DNA of 64,000 bases from Clytia hemisphaerica (GCA_902728285.1 CACVBU010000878.1:41356-105355); one strand, 5' to 3'. Shown: positions 10,956-22,296, counted from the first letter of the stretch. The notes: generated from the letters alone by a model not told the origin. Translations and numbers: made by a program.

Positions 10956-11631
10956 CATGGAGGTATAAAGAAAGACAGGAGAAGTATGCTATTGTAACCA
11001 AGCTCGCCCTACGATTAAAAAAGTTACGATGTATGCATGCTCATAATCTCATATATCGTGCATTTTTAATGAGCTCTTTTATCCATAGGTTAAATCTTAT
11101 TGGCTCATTTAAGCTTTAGAAATTAGATGAGACGAGATTCATTGTTTCTGACATCAGTGTAAGAAAATATTTGGACTAAAAAAGGACCTGTAAACTTGGC
11201 AATCCTTCATCAAATGATAAGATTTTTCGATCAATGTTTTCTTTCAGGTGAACTCTGTTTCTTGATACTTTCCTCCAAAATTCTCCAGCGACTTTATGTC
11301 TACAAATTGAGTCTGAAATCGTGTGTGCTTATAAAGAACTTTTCATTTTCTGGCTTGAGAAAATATTTTTTCAAAACAAAATTGAACGGATAGCGAAATG
11401 GAACATAAATTTGTTTCGTGGACGAAGTTTTATCTAATTTTCGTATATTAAAAGGCTAAAATCTTCAATACTGATTATTAGAATGTTCAGAGCAAACTTG
11501 AGTTCTACTAAAAAGTCTTATTTCATCGGGCGAGCTTAGAATTTCTTTTGATACATTTTATAAAAGAAATCAAAAGACTTTAACGACCAATTACCGACAC
11601 ATTCAACTCCTGTTTTCTTTATACCTCTATG
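10956..11631. mobile_element. TIR element, CATGG family, copy 1
   Basis: A 676-bp non-autonomous element. The left end CATGGAGGTATAAAGAAA and right end TTTCTTTATACCTCTATG are inverted repeats of about 24 bp. The flanks carry a 7-bp direct duplication CCTGAAC (10949-10955 and 11632-11638). A near-identical copy lies at 38725-39398. Terminal CA/TG and a 7-bp duplication suggest a P-like or hAT-like superfamily, which is inference. No transposase is encoded. Confidence 0.88.
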
Positions 11632-11960
11632 CCTGAACTAGGAACTGCTCTTTCACCCTAATTTAATATGGCCACAATATAATAACGGCTTCTATTTTGC
11701 TTACCTTAAGGGAATAAATTAATGCGAGAATGAATTAATGCGGAATTAATTGATGCGAATTTGGCCTTAATTCGCATTATCTAATTCCGCAATTCCTGAA
11801 TTGTGTCATTTGCATTAATATGTTCCGCATGTTCCTTAATTTCGCTGTCATTTTGTTATGAAAAAAAAATCATTCGCATTAATTAATTCCGCAAAACATA
11901 ATATTTTTCCAGCCTCATTCCTTATTATCAATTCTGAATTAATGCCAATTTGACATTATA
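11632..11960. other. Non-coding; GCATTAATTAATTCCGC-rich stretch
   Basis: Between two MITEs, variants of the motif gcattaattaattccgc occur repeatedly in both orientations (about 11710-11945). It may be the remains of another inverted-repeat element. No gene. Confidence 0.45.
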
Positions 11961-12476
11961 GGCTGCGTTTAGACCAACTGGCATTTGTAATTTGGCATTT
12001 GCTCACGAGGGATTCGATTTTAATAGTTTTTCCATTGTATTTTCTGTCATGGCATTTAAGGAATCGTCTTTTTAGAGTCATTACTGAAAAGGTGATTCCC
12101 TCAAGTTCAACTTTGACAGATCAAATAATGAAAAGCATGGAATTTCTCAAAAACTGCAGTCATTCAGACTGAAACATTTTGCCGTAGGGCTAGCCTATGG
12201 CAAATCTTGCAAATTTTACAATCTATAGAAAGAACTGAATAAAAAACGTGGAAATACTTTAAAAAATCGAAAATGTCATTTTTTCTCTTTGTTTTGGTTC
12301 CTTTGTTTGATTTGAAATGTCAGAAAAGGGGGATTCCTTTGGCATTTCAAATGCCAACGAAATGCCAACACGCTGGCATCGTTAGGCATTTGACAAACCA
12401 AACAATTGCGCGGAACAATAGAATTCAAAAGAATACTACAAGTAATTACAAATGCCAGGCTGGTCTAAACGCAGCC
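11961..12476. mobile_element. MITE with 31-bp TIRs starting GGCTGCGTTTAGACC
   Basis: The left end (11961 onward, GGCTGCGTTTAGACCAACTG) is an inverted match of the right end finishing at 12476 over about 31 bp with very few differences. The flanks share only ATA, so the target duplication is uncertain. Internal copies of ggcattt/aaatgcc occur as subterminal motifs. The 73-aa ORF inside is not supported as a gene. Confidence 0.85.
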
Positions 12477-12846
12477 ATAATTGCCGAGGTTTGAATCACT
12501 GCTTCAAAAAACGCCGAGCTTACAGTTATTGCAGTTATTCAACCAATCATCAAAACAAAAGATAGCGCGTGATGTAAATTAATTGTTCGATTCAACACTG
12601 CAATGTCTTCACTTTAATAAAACATTCTAATGACCAGAGAGTTTACAATGTTTTGCCTGCGAAGCTATTCTGAAGAATTTTTCAAGCACTCCTTAAACTT
12701 TATTTCAACTTCTCAAGAAAATACTTCGGAGATGAATGTCATTCACTTGAAAGCTTTTTTTAAAGCAGTATAAATGCATATGATATGAACTTTCTGAGAG
12801 GGCAGTTAGTGAATACTAGTGTAACATTTTATTTAACATTTATTGG

Positions 12847-13925
12847 CCCAGCGCTAGCGAGTGGGCCTTTAATGAGAGTCTCACTATTTTTTTGTCCGTG
12901 TTTCCTTCTGTCTGTCCGTTTTGGTAGAAACGGCGCTTAATACCAGTACCACACTTTTTGCCGTCTGGACAGGGAAAAGCTTGCTAAAGTCGGGTACTGG
13001 CTAAAAAAAGTATATTTTCTGATTTCGCGCTCCTTAAACAAGTGTTTTCAAAACAAAACAAGATGGCGGTCGAAGCGAGGAAATACATTGATTCGTGTTG
13101 ATTCATACTTTCTTAAATTGAATATGGCAATGGAGACTAAAATGCAGCTTGTGTGTAAATTTGAACAAGATTGGAACTTTTTCCATGATGCTACGTGTGA
13201 AAATGGTTGTTTCTAGATCTGTCTCGTTTAACAAATTGGTGGTTTGATTTTTCAAACTAGCGACACAGAATTATTTCAAATACCGATTATTAATGGATTA
13301 TGGCAATGGAGACTAAAATGCAGCTCATGTGTAAATTTGAGCACGATTGGAACTTTTTCCATGATGTTACGTGTGAAAATGGTTGTTTCTGGATCTGTTT
13401 TGTTTAACGAATTGGTGGCTTGATTTTTCAAACTCGACACATAATTATTTTCAAGTCGAATTGACCTTGATGGAGGAAAGAGGGAGAAGATGAACAAAGA
13501 CAATACAACGGAGAAGCTCAATAAATCGATGTGGCACCATTTTTTGATGTTGTTTCTTATGGAAGTTGAATTTAATGATATTTTGAATTTGATTGTTTAC
13601 CTTCGGGTAGAAAGTTTCGAGCTTTCAACATTCAATTCATCTTTGATTGACTACATTATGTTTCATTTATTTTTTCACTTCCCTGTTCTAAGAAATAAAG
13701 AAAGGGAGAATTATCCTTGTCGACTTATTTTTCATTGTGTTTTGCTCGACGCAGTAAAATTTTAAATGCTTTGGCCATCCCTTTCCTGGGGGAAATTAGA
13801 AATCTTGTTAAAAATTTTTTGGAATTTTTAGAAATTCCGAAATTCGCGAAAATAGCGCGCGAAAATTTTGCTTTTGCTGGGTCTTCACGCCCAACGGGCT
13901 TCTTGTTTTTTTTTATTTTGAATTG
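12847..13925. repeat. Complex repeat with 177-bp internal duplication
   Basis: It starts with GGCCCAGCGCTAGCGAGTGG and ends near a GGGTCTTCACGCCCAACGGG segment, which look like ends of a dispersed repeat. Inside, a block starting ATGGCAATGGAGACTAAAAT at 13123 recurs at 13300 (177-bp period). The unit resembles the satellite at 34.2-34.86 kb (shared GTGTAAATTTGAACAAGAT and TTTTTCAAAC...GACACA). Small ORFs on both strands are not supported. Confidence 0.6.
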
Positions 13926-14375
13926 GATGAAACAGGCCTGGATGAAACCCTTCACGACAATAGCCATAAAAGGACATGAAAGGCATGAAAAGTTTTCAAA
14001 TTTTTCGTACGTTTTCGGCTTTTTATCTGACAGCTGACATTTTTACTTCCGTTAGCTTCAATTTTTGATTAAGGCGAGGCGAGACCAATTTGATCAGTTG
14101 TTTTACGGGTGTCCCACCGACCCTACTCTGTATCAGAGTGTATCTCACGTTTATCGCTTTGTATACACTCTGTGCTTGTCTGTTTGATAAACAAATTCCC
14201 GTACGGAGACCTCTGCGATGAAGTATGACTTATAAATATCAACGCTTCTCTCATCGTCTCCCCTCTCTCACCAACACTCCATCGCAGCGATCATGATTCT
14301 AGCTCAACTGAAGTTGAGAAATGCTGAATACGAAAATAGAATAGTTAAATCGAAATAATTGATATTTTTTAAAAA
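13926..14375. other. Non-coding
   Basis: Contains a second copy of the CTCAACTGAAGTTGAG palindrome near 14296-14315. Nothing else recognised. Confidence 0.4.
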
Positions 14376-14760
14376 GATATTGCTGCTAGGGGATTGTGGA
14401 TTCCTGGCCAGAAGGTATTCTTCGACGTTTTCAACCCAATCACCAAAAAGTTCCGCTATGTCTCTAAAGCATGTGATACGAACGAAAAAGAGAAAAATAA
14501 CATTTACAACTCAAGAATCATGAAAGTTGAGCACGGCTCCTTTACCCCAATTGTGTTCACCGCAATGGGTGGAATGGGGAGAGAAACGAAACATTTTTAC
14601 AAAAGACTTTCAGAACTTTTATCTGAAAAACGGGACGAGTCCCTTGCCATCACGACAACTTGGGTAAGAAGAAAGATTAACTTTGCCCTTTTGGGTTCGG
14701 TCCTCCTGTGTCTCCGCGGAAGCCGAACTCCATGGAGCAAAGATAGCCTTTCTTCTTCGC
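14376..14760 (+). pseudogene. Retroelement C-terminal domain fragment
   Basis: The frame from about 14376 reads DIAARGLWIPGQKVFFDVFN, then VEHGSFTPIVFTAMGGMGRE, and ends CLRGSR. I recognise this arrangement (conserved GLWxPGQxxFFDV, VEHGSFTPxVF, GGMGRE, then a basic helix and CLRGSR) from the C-termini of reverse-transcriptase-like proteins that are abundant in cnidarian genomes. The reverse-transcriptase part is missing upstream, so this is a 5'-truncated remnant. The frame stays open past 14760, but similarity seems to stop after CLRGSR. Which element family it belongs to is uncertain. Confidence 0.65.
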
Positions 14761-15030
14761 TCTCTAATAGTTCGACTGATTTTGAATTTTTGTGTTCCTT
14801 CTTGTGGTTCTTCTATTTTACGCTCATTTAACGTCACTAAATCGACAAAATTCATGACGTTTTATTTTTTTATCAACTCAAAATAATTGACGTCAAATAT
14901 TTTTTTGAATGCTAAAAATACAAATTTTCAAGCATGCCGACGTCGGGCCAGAAAAAAAGTGCTCTACAAGGGAAAATATTCTTTATTCCTAAAAGAATTC
15001 TTCTTTCATGAATTTAAATTTGCCTACGAC

Positions 15031-15360
15031 TGAGCCTTTTCTAATCCTTTTGAGTACTCATCGCTCTGGATTTTACAATTGAGCCTTCCCTTTTCTGTGT
15101 GTCCGTCAAAGTAGGCTCTTTCCACCCTGCGTTTACAATTTAGCCTTACCTTACCCCGAGTATCCATCACTCTGAGTTTACACTCAAACCTTCCCTAATT
15201 TCTTATACAGAGTATCCATCCCCCTGGGTTTACAATCGGGCCTTCTCTTACCCCGAACGCCTATCACCCTGTGTTTACAATGAGCTTTCCATTATCCTGA
15301 GGGCTCATCGCCCTGTTTTTAAAAAAGTGTTTTACAATTGGGCCTTCCACTTTCAACACG
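15031..15360. repeat. Degenerate ~45-50-bp tandem repeats
   Basis: About five to six diverged units share the pattern TTTACAATT-GGCCTTCC-TTACC-CCGAGTATCCATCACCCTG. The same family occurs at 300-430 and 54580-54800, each time near the CTCAACT/AGTTGAG palindrome family, so the two may be parts of one longer repeat. Confidence 0.7.
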
Positions 15361-16238
15361 TACACTGAAGTTGAACCCAGTGCTTTAGCACGTTACAGTT
15401 TTCAAATAGCACCTATTACCGAAATGGTCTAATTCGAAACGAAAACTTGGGTGGTGTAAGGAGATTTCCGATCCGTCTATCTGAACTTACTAAATTTCAC
15501 GATCAGACGTAGTAAATAAAACAAAAGCGACGCGAGTGCAGAATGAACTTTGAGACAAATTTAGTTCCCTATAAAAATAATTTTTAACATAACCAGCTTC
15601 TAGAGTTACAAAACAAATTATATTTGGAGAATAAATTGATGAAGATTGAAATAACTTCACTGCCATACTTACCCACTTACAAAGAAAATTTGACCTCTAA
15701 ATATAGTAGGTGTCCCTACTCCTGAAATAAATTTTAATTGCCTGATTACATATGGCTTACATATTATGGGGGTTATGGGGTTAGCTTCTGTATTTCAAAT
15801 TAACAAAGTCATAAAATTTTGTAAGCACAAAGAAGGCTTAACAGGAAGGTAATTAAAATCGAAGTTAGTTAAAAGTGGTAAAACAAAAGGGCAGATGGAA
15901 AAGAGCCGTCTACTCATAATAATTGTCCCGAAAAAATTGTCGCGAAAAGAACATCCATTTCTATTTATTAACACCCCTTCCGTTAACAAATTTGACTTGA
16001 AACACCACGCCTTAGTCATTCTTCCCTTAAAACAATCCCGAAGGTTTAAAACTTTTATATAGATAACTAAAATCTCTAGTAAAATTATGAATAAAAAACA
16101 TCAAAGTAACCGAATCGTTATCTTAAATCTCTAACTGTTTGATGAAATTTTCCAGTTTCGCAAACTATAATGTCGGTATTTATTTGCTAATAAAATAATT
16201 TCCTTGTTCTTTGATAATATTTTCACACAAGCGATGGT
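15361..16238. other. Non-coding, nothing recognised
   Basis: AT-rich sequence. The 74-aa minus-strand ORF at 15795-16019 has no recognisable features or splice context. Confidence 0.4.
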
Positions 16239-16300
16239 CCCAGTGGGCACACAACGTTGTTTCAACGTCCATTTAACGTCCGTAACGTTCCATTTTTAAT
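16239..16300. repeat. Half copy of an AACGTT hairpin MITE
   Basis: CCCAGTGGGCACACAACG followed by TTGTTTCAACGTCCAT matches one arm of the palindromic element at 27093-27179 and the half copy at 29673-29712. Confidence 0.65.
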
Positions 16301-16626
16301 GATTAGAACTTTAACCAATGTAAAAATTTGATCCTCCCATCACCATCTGGCATAGTCGAGATTCGTCGACATTTTCATATTTTTCATTTTCACAATGCGC
16401 CCGCAATGGAGCAATCCTTAACTCTTCTTCCGTGGCTGAAAGTAAAAAATAGTCAATCAATATTACCGATTATCGGAACATATTTTTCAACAATCCGCAT
16501 GCCGCTCTCTCACAAATCAGGTAGAATTGGAAAATATTTCCCAAAAGATGTTGTTACCTGGTGCAGGTAAAACAAGTGTCAAGATGGTGGAGAAACAAAG
16601 AAAAAAATGCGCATGCGTTTGTTTTA

Positions 16627-16975
16627 CACGTTTTTTATAAGAATATACTTTATAAGAATATTCATGATGAAATTGGGCGAAAAATTAAGAATGTCCTAAG
16701 AATTGCCATCATGAAATTTCTATTTTGATCTTCTTGTGACCGTAACTTTCTTAATTTACACAAAAAATTTCAGTAATTTCAAGGTTTTGCCACCTTGAAA
16801 TAGTATTATTTCTAGAAATTGCAATAAATCCTCTTTGGTATTGTATTATTAAAGTATGGCTTTAAAATTGACGAATATAAGAAAGCCTTAAGAATATTTT
16901 AAGATGATTTTTCCGAAAAAGTTAAGAATTTTCATGCTAGAATGGAAAAAGACCATTCTTATAAAAAAAAGCGTG
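16627..16975. mobile_element. Mariner-type MITE at the splice donor of the F5/8C gene
   Basis: The ends CACGTTTTTTATAAGAAT and ATTCTTATAAAAAAAAGCGTG are inverted repeats flanked by TA (16625-16626 and 16976-16977). A second copy lies at 45898-46152. A TA duplication and short TIRs fit the Tc1/mariner group. The right-hand TA overlaps the GT of the putative exon-4 donor of the minus-strand gene (GT at 16978-16977). Confidence 0.82.
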
Positions 16976-16978
16976 TAC

Positions 16979-17638
16979 CTCTTCTTCCATAAACTTCAAC
17001 TTCGCACAAAGCTATAGGCACGTATGGTCTTGTTTGATCAAGCCTCACAATATCACCAAAAACATCTTTCTTGGTTTTAATTTCTTTGGCGATTACATCA
17101 TGCATGATTCCTGTATCACCAAATGGTACTTCATATGGTTTACCATTGATGGGTGTACCATCTTTCGAAACAGAAACTAGCTCTATTGAGCTTAAAACAG
17201 TTATTGTTACATTCGATAAATCATTTGTACAGCAGTCGACACGGTTGTATATGATAACGGATTCGATTTTTGCAATTGAGATCAATTGAACTTGCCAAAA
17301 GCTTTTTGGATCACGACTAACATCTATTAAACTATTACCTGGAATTTGCATTCCTGGCCTTGGCAGCATACGGTCTGACGGTATCCGGACTTTTTCATAG
17401 ACGGGCCTGGGATGACCACGGCCTTTTTCATACACATGCTTAAGATAACGACGGCCTTTTTCATACACAGGCCTGGGATAAGGCCGGTGTCCGTCAGAAA
17501 AAGATACGGATATTAGCCCTTGCAAGTTGCCCATGTCACAGTTCAGGTTGTCTCCATCAACTGCATGTGAGCTGAGACGGCTGCTTGATGCTTTTGTTTT
17601 ACCATGTAAAGCCAAATTTTCTCTGTTTTGAACATCAA
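16979..17638 (-). CDS. Exon 4 of toxin-like/F5/8C gene: third lectin module with 11-aa repeats
   Basis: A 660-nt exon encoding one F5/8C (discoidin, fucolectin-like) domain. On the minus strand it begins after a TTTTTTTATAG acceptor (AG at 17640-17639), in phase 1. The opening ENLALHGK...SSHAVDGD, the central SFWQVQL and the end ALCEVEVYG are domain hallmarks. Between the AVDG part and the WQVQL strand there is an extra basic stretch with three 11-residue repeats beginning YEK (17390-17488). An RLDQTR segment sits where F-type lectins have a sugar-binding RxD motif, but the full motif is not evident. The exon ends phase 1 before GT at 16978-16977. If the donor is not used, the frame stops after six more codons at 16959. 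Role inferred: glycan or membrane binding by a secreted protein. Confidence 0.75.
17390..17488 (-). repeat. Three 33-bp in-frame coding repeats
   Basis: Three tandem 33-bp units (each CTTTTTCATA... on the + strand) inside exon 4 encode 11-residue repeats of the type YEKGRxxxxxV. The units differ at several sites. They sit in a loop of the F5/8C domain and do not disturb the frame. Confidence 0.85.
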
Positions 17639-18429
17639 CTATAAAAAAAATTGTATTCTCTTTGTTGTTTGGAAAAATATGAATTGATCAATGATTAGAA
17701 TACAGATAGTTTACCGTCCAGAAAAATGATTGATGCTTTCAGATAAAGTTATCCCGGCTGAGTTCATTTCTTGGGCGCGGGGTAGCTATGAAAAAGGAGA
17801 GTAAGGGGATGTGCTGCCCTTATGTAATGGTGCCCTTTTTGGATCGTCAAAATCCCACTAAAGGGCGTAAAAATTACAAATTCCAGTCGTTTTAACCCCC
17901 CCCTAAGGGTTGTATAACTGCAATTGCGTTTTTAAGCCTTCGAACCCTAAATTTCTAGTGAAATAGTCAAATTAAGGGTAGAGATGACGGAGGATTTTAT
18001 AAATAATTTTTGTGCCTCAATACAGGGTAACGGAAGAAAAAGAAAGGAGAGTCATCTATCAAAATCGGTCCATTCCTCGTCAAGACATACCATTTTTGAG
18101 GTTTAGTATATGGCCCCCAGAATGTAGGTGGTCTCCAACATGAGAATTCTGACCTATAGATTAGTCGTAAGAAGATGATTTTGATTATCTTTAGTAGGTT
18201 AGAATTCCTTTTTTAAGAAAAAACATGTTTTTAGTGGTCTAAAACATATATGAAGAAGCTATATTTACTTCTGAATCAAAAAAGTTTGCAACAAAATTTG
18301 CCAAAAACTCTCTCTAGCTCTTTAGACATTGAAAATAAGTTCCGACAATACCACAACAAGTTCCAACGAACTTTAAAAAACGATAAAAAACACTGATACA
18401 ACGCTAACATTTCACTGACAAAACGTCTA
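17639..18429. other. Intron 3, distal part
   Basis: Non-coding intron of the minus-strand gene. It includes a GTGCCCTTTTTGGAT...CACTAAAGGG repeat near 17830-17880, related to sequence at 10190-10280. Confidence 0.5.
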
Positions 18430-19080
18430 ATTTATATAAGCTGTCGAAAGAAGACCACAACGTGCTTCTGAATAATACCGTCACGTCAACGTACAAAAAA
18501 GTCAACAAGAATGTTCACCATAAGATCATCTCAACCGGTAAAACAATCGTAAAAGACATGAAAGTTTTCGACATAATGCTTATAAATGGCGAGAACGAGG
18601 CTTTCATAACCCTCAAATATCACAAGAATAACTTCGAAAACAATCCAAAGGTACGCTTATTAAATCCAACCAAAAACGAGATCGGCCGTATCGCAAAATC
18701 GATCCTCGATAGGGTCAACAACGAACTTAAAGCCCATAAAGAACATAAACCAATGGAAGAACACCGATGAGGTTATCGAATGGTTCAAAGCAAAACATGA
18801 TAAAAAGAACCACAAATTCATAGTGTTTGACATAAAAGACTTATCCGTCAATCTCTAAAGATCTTGTATCCAGCGCTATCGAATTCGCTAAAACCATCAC
18901 TACTCTGTCAGCAAAAGACGTTAGAATTATCAACCACGCACGAAAATCTCCTTGTTTCAGCGACGACTCCGCTTGGATGAAAAAAAATGGTAACCTGTTT
19001 GACGTAACCATGGGTGCGTTCGACGGCGCTGAAGTTTGTGAGCTAGTTGGAATCTACCTACAGCATAAATTAAGTGAAAC
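18430..19080 (+). pseudogene. Penelope-like element, reverse transcriptase 5' part
   Basis: In the plus strand, shifting frames encode a Penelope-type reverse transcriptase. I see KLSKEDHNVLLNNTVTSTYK, then EAFITLKYHKNNF and RLLNPTKNEIGRI, then FDIKDL (the catalytic-A region), then DVTMGAFDGAEVCELVG. Frameshifts near 18760 and a stop at 18856 break the frame. The 5' end is lost or unrecognised. The frame runs up to 19080, where a TIR element interrupts it; it resumes exactly at 19867. It lies inside intron 3 of the minus-strand gene, in opposite orientation. Confidence 0.85.
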
Positions 19081-19866
19081 CATGGATTTATCATAGAACT
19101 CTGGATAAACATCAAATAAAACAGTGTAGAGCGACCATTGTATTTCCATTGTTTCAGAAAACAATCAATGTTCTAGCTTTGTCCGCAAAGGACAACTGTC
19201 ATGGCAGCTCGAAGGTCCCTGATTTTGAAAAATGATTAATAATCCCATTTCTAAAAAGTCCTGTAACTTCTTGTTTTTGTATATTTACCGGATGCAACTT
19301 TGAAAATGAAAGCAAAAAAGCTTAACGAATACATTTATGAAATTAAATGTGAAAAAAACTTCATCAAACAAGAAAAATTGAGTGAAAAGCCTAGAATGAC
19401 GCTGAAAATAAAGTTGGCAATATCTGTCCAATTTTTTCCCGGGAAGAGCTAGGATTGACATATGTTAGACTAGAGTATCTTGGCTTCATAGTGATATGGA
19501 AATCTTTTGGAGGCACGCGGTGGCACGGTGGTTTTGGCGAGGTGGAAGTTTGAAATTTTCTGGTGTCAACATTCAATTTCTTATACATAGCATGTTTGTC
19601 GCATCTTTCTCGCAGCATGAAACGTCATAACGACATATCATTAGCAATGAGTTTGATGCATTTGACTCTCTTGAGAGATCTTTAAGTCTCATTTGGGAAT
19701 TGTATAGCTGTGTTTTGATGAAAAATGCAATAAAAAAATTTACGAAAAATTATTAGTGAATGGAGGAGGGTGAACAATAATGTCATTACTGCGGACAAGG
19801 CTAGAACATGAGAAATCAATGAAAAACCAGCTCGTTGTGTATCCAGAGTTCTATGATAAATCCATG
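19081..19866. mobile_element. TIR element inserted into the Penelope-like element
   Basis: A 786-bp element with terminal inverted repeats CATGGATTTATCATAGAACT... / ...AGTTCTATGATAAATCCATG of about 27 bp, flanked by the 7-bp direct duplication GTGAAAC (19074-19080 and 19867-19873). Removing it with one duplication joins the reverse-transcriptase frame, which confirms the boundaries. Its CATGG termini and 7-bp duplication match the family at 10956 and 38725, but its interior differs. Confidence 0.92.
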
Positions 19867-20961
19867 GTGAAACGTACGACATTAAGAACATTTTGGGACT
19901 CTACCGTGACGATAGTCTTTCAGTTTTCAGAAATGTTAATGGCAACAAATCCGAACAAATCAAAAAGGATCTGCAGTCGAAGCTCCGTGAATACGGGGAC
20001 GGGCTGGAAATTTTGATTGAATGCAACAAGAAAGTTGCTAACTACCCGGACGTTACGTTCAATTTGAATGACGGAAGTTTCAAGCCGTACTCAAAACCAG
20101 ACAACAAGATTCAAAACATTAACAAACAGTCAAACCATTCACCGAAAGTGATCAAGCAAATTCGGAAAACTAACGAACAAAGACTGTCTAACCATTCATC
20201 GAACGAGCACTTATTCAACCAAGCTAAAATGCCGTATGATAAGGCACTGAAAGATAGTGGTTACAACATCCAGCTATCCTACATTCCTACCATCGCAAAT
20301 AACAATCGTACAAATAACCGTAAGCGTAAAATCACTTGGTTCAACCCTCCCCGTACAACCAGAACGTCGAAACCAAAGTTGCACGAAGGTTTCTGCAACT
20401 CATAGATAAGCACTTTCCAAAACACCACAGACTCAACAAAATATTCAACCACAATACTGTCAAAGTCAGCTATAGTTGCACCAAAAACATGAAGAACATA
20501 TTACAGAGTCACAATAAAAACATCCTGAAAAACGAAGCAAACGAGAACGTAGACAACCGAATGTGTAACTGCAGGGTAAAAACCAACTGTCCCCTGAACG
20601 GATCGTGTTTAGTTGAGCGATCAGTATACCAAGCCACGGTGACATGCGAGAAAGAAACAGATTACGACGAGAAGTTTTATATCGGACTTGTCGAACCTGC
20701 TTTCAAAAAACGTTTCGCAAACCACAAGTCTTCTTTCGCAAACCGCCACTACGAAAAAGAGACGGAATTGTCAAAAGAAGTTTGGAGGTTAAAACGAAAA
20801 AACCCATCACCAAAGATCGCATGGAAAACCATCCGACAGTGCCACCGTTCAACCGTTCGTCACTGAAATGCTCACTTTGTCTCGCAGAGAAACTTGAAAT
20901 CGCTACATTTCCGAACCCTGACAAGCTTTTTAATTCTAGGAAGGAACTGATTTCAAAATGA
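19867..20961 (+). pseudogene. Penelope-like element, reverse transcriptase 3' part and GIY-YIG-type tail
   Basis: It continues with GLYRDDSLSVF (the catalytic YRDD region), then ECNKKVANYPDVTFNLNDG, then KITWFNPP. After a frameshift near 20340-20400 comes ARRFLQLIDKHFPKHHRLNK, then a Cys-rich CNCRVKTNCPLNGSC segment and KFYIGLVEPAFKKRF, which fits the GIY-YIG-type endonuclease found C-terminal in many Penelope elements. A further frameshift near 20840 precedes LKCSLCLAEK...LISK and a stop at about 20961. Inactive. Confidence 0.85.
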
Positions 20962-22296
20962 CGTCACGTGAAGAAGTTCACTTTAAAAGTTCACGACACT
21001 AAGGACTAAAATGACGTCAATTTTTGACGAAGACCCTGCAATGTTATTTTTTTGTAAGAGCAATCCGTTGCAATTTTATTTTCAACTGAGGTTTGTTTGT
21101 AAAAACATGAAACTGCCAGTATTGAAACAAAAGATTTCATTACTTCTACTACGAAAATAAGTTATAAAGGTAGGGTATAGAAAGCTTTCTATACCTAATA
21201 CAACCTATCCGAAAATGCAGGTGTTTTTATATCACGAGAAGTTGAATGAAACATAAACCATATCAAAGTCAACCAACATTTTGGGAGCCCTTGAATAAGC
21301 ATTCATAGAACTGAGAATTCTGAAGATGGGTAATAGCTAAAAACTGCGAAATTATTTCGCTACCAACTTACATTTCATAGATTGCAACAGAGAATCAACT
21401 TATATGCAATAATACTTGCTGAATCAGCAAAAGCAGCAAAACCTGTCATTTCCGTGGAACATATAGGAAAAAAATAACTTTGAAGCCTCATATCTTTGAA
21501 TTGAGCCAAGGTGAAATTTACACAGCATAATCCAAATCCAATTACTCTTGTCTGCTTGATTGTAGGGGGGGGGGAGATAGTCCGGAAGAAAAGTCATAAA
21601 ATGGGGGAGTCGTCTAAAAACAGCTAGGAAAATGAAGGTTTTGGCACTTTTTCAGGAGAACTTCATAATACGGGGGTCATTATAAAGTGATATTGGGGTG
21701 ATTCTTTTCCCAAAAATTAGAAAATGATCCCCCTACAATTGAGCACACAAAAGTAGCATTAAAATTGTTTTCAAAAATTCAATAAAAGCGTCATTTCAAC
21801 AAAACAGTCATTTTCAAAAAATTTATTATCCTTTTCGATTTGGACTTTGCATTATCGAAAATCCAGAAATCCTTCATGAAAGTTAACAATTTTTACATCA
21901 GTCAGATGGTATATTTATAAGAGAACAAGCACGTGTCAATGGTTTTTCACTCTAACAACACTGGACTATAGGTAGATCGACAATTTGGGGTCACAAACCT
22001 GCATTCTGACGGCCAAGTCTAACTGTGAGCATTCTACCTAGCAAGCTTATACTCACGACCTTTCAAATTACAATTCCAGACTATGGTCAAAATTTTGTAT
22101 CCATATCTGAAATATATCTCGAGAAATCATAAAAATAGCTGACCTACATATTAGGGGCCATGAAAAACAATCTGCCTTCAAGTGACTAAAAAAGATTGTT
22201 GATGCTGAAACTTTTGAAAGAAGTTTTGGGAAAAAAAGTAGAAACATTTTTGTAAAATATCTTTTCCTGTGAGTTTGAGAGAGTTTTCAAGTTTAA
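20962..22296. other. Intron 3, middle part
   Basis: AT-rich intron sequence of the minus-strand gene. No exon with F5/8C hallmarks (CEVxVYG, AVDG) was found on either strand. Confidence 0.5.

Noticed and set aside
13276..14037. Several ORFs on both strands
   Set aside because: They overlap in opposite strands within a dispersed repeat and show no family features.
14619..14855. Minus-strand ORF
   Set aside because: It is a shadow of the retroelement fragment on the plus strand.
16959..16978. Stop after exon 4 as the natural end of the gene
   Set aside because: Not excluded, but less likely as the ancestral end: the last codons lie inside a MITE end, and the exon stops in the same phase-1 context as the previous modules.
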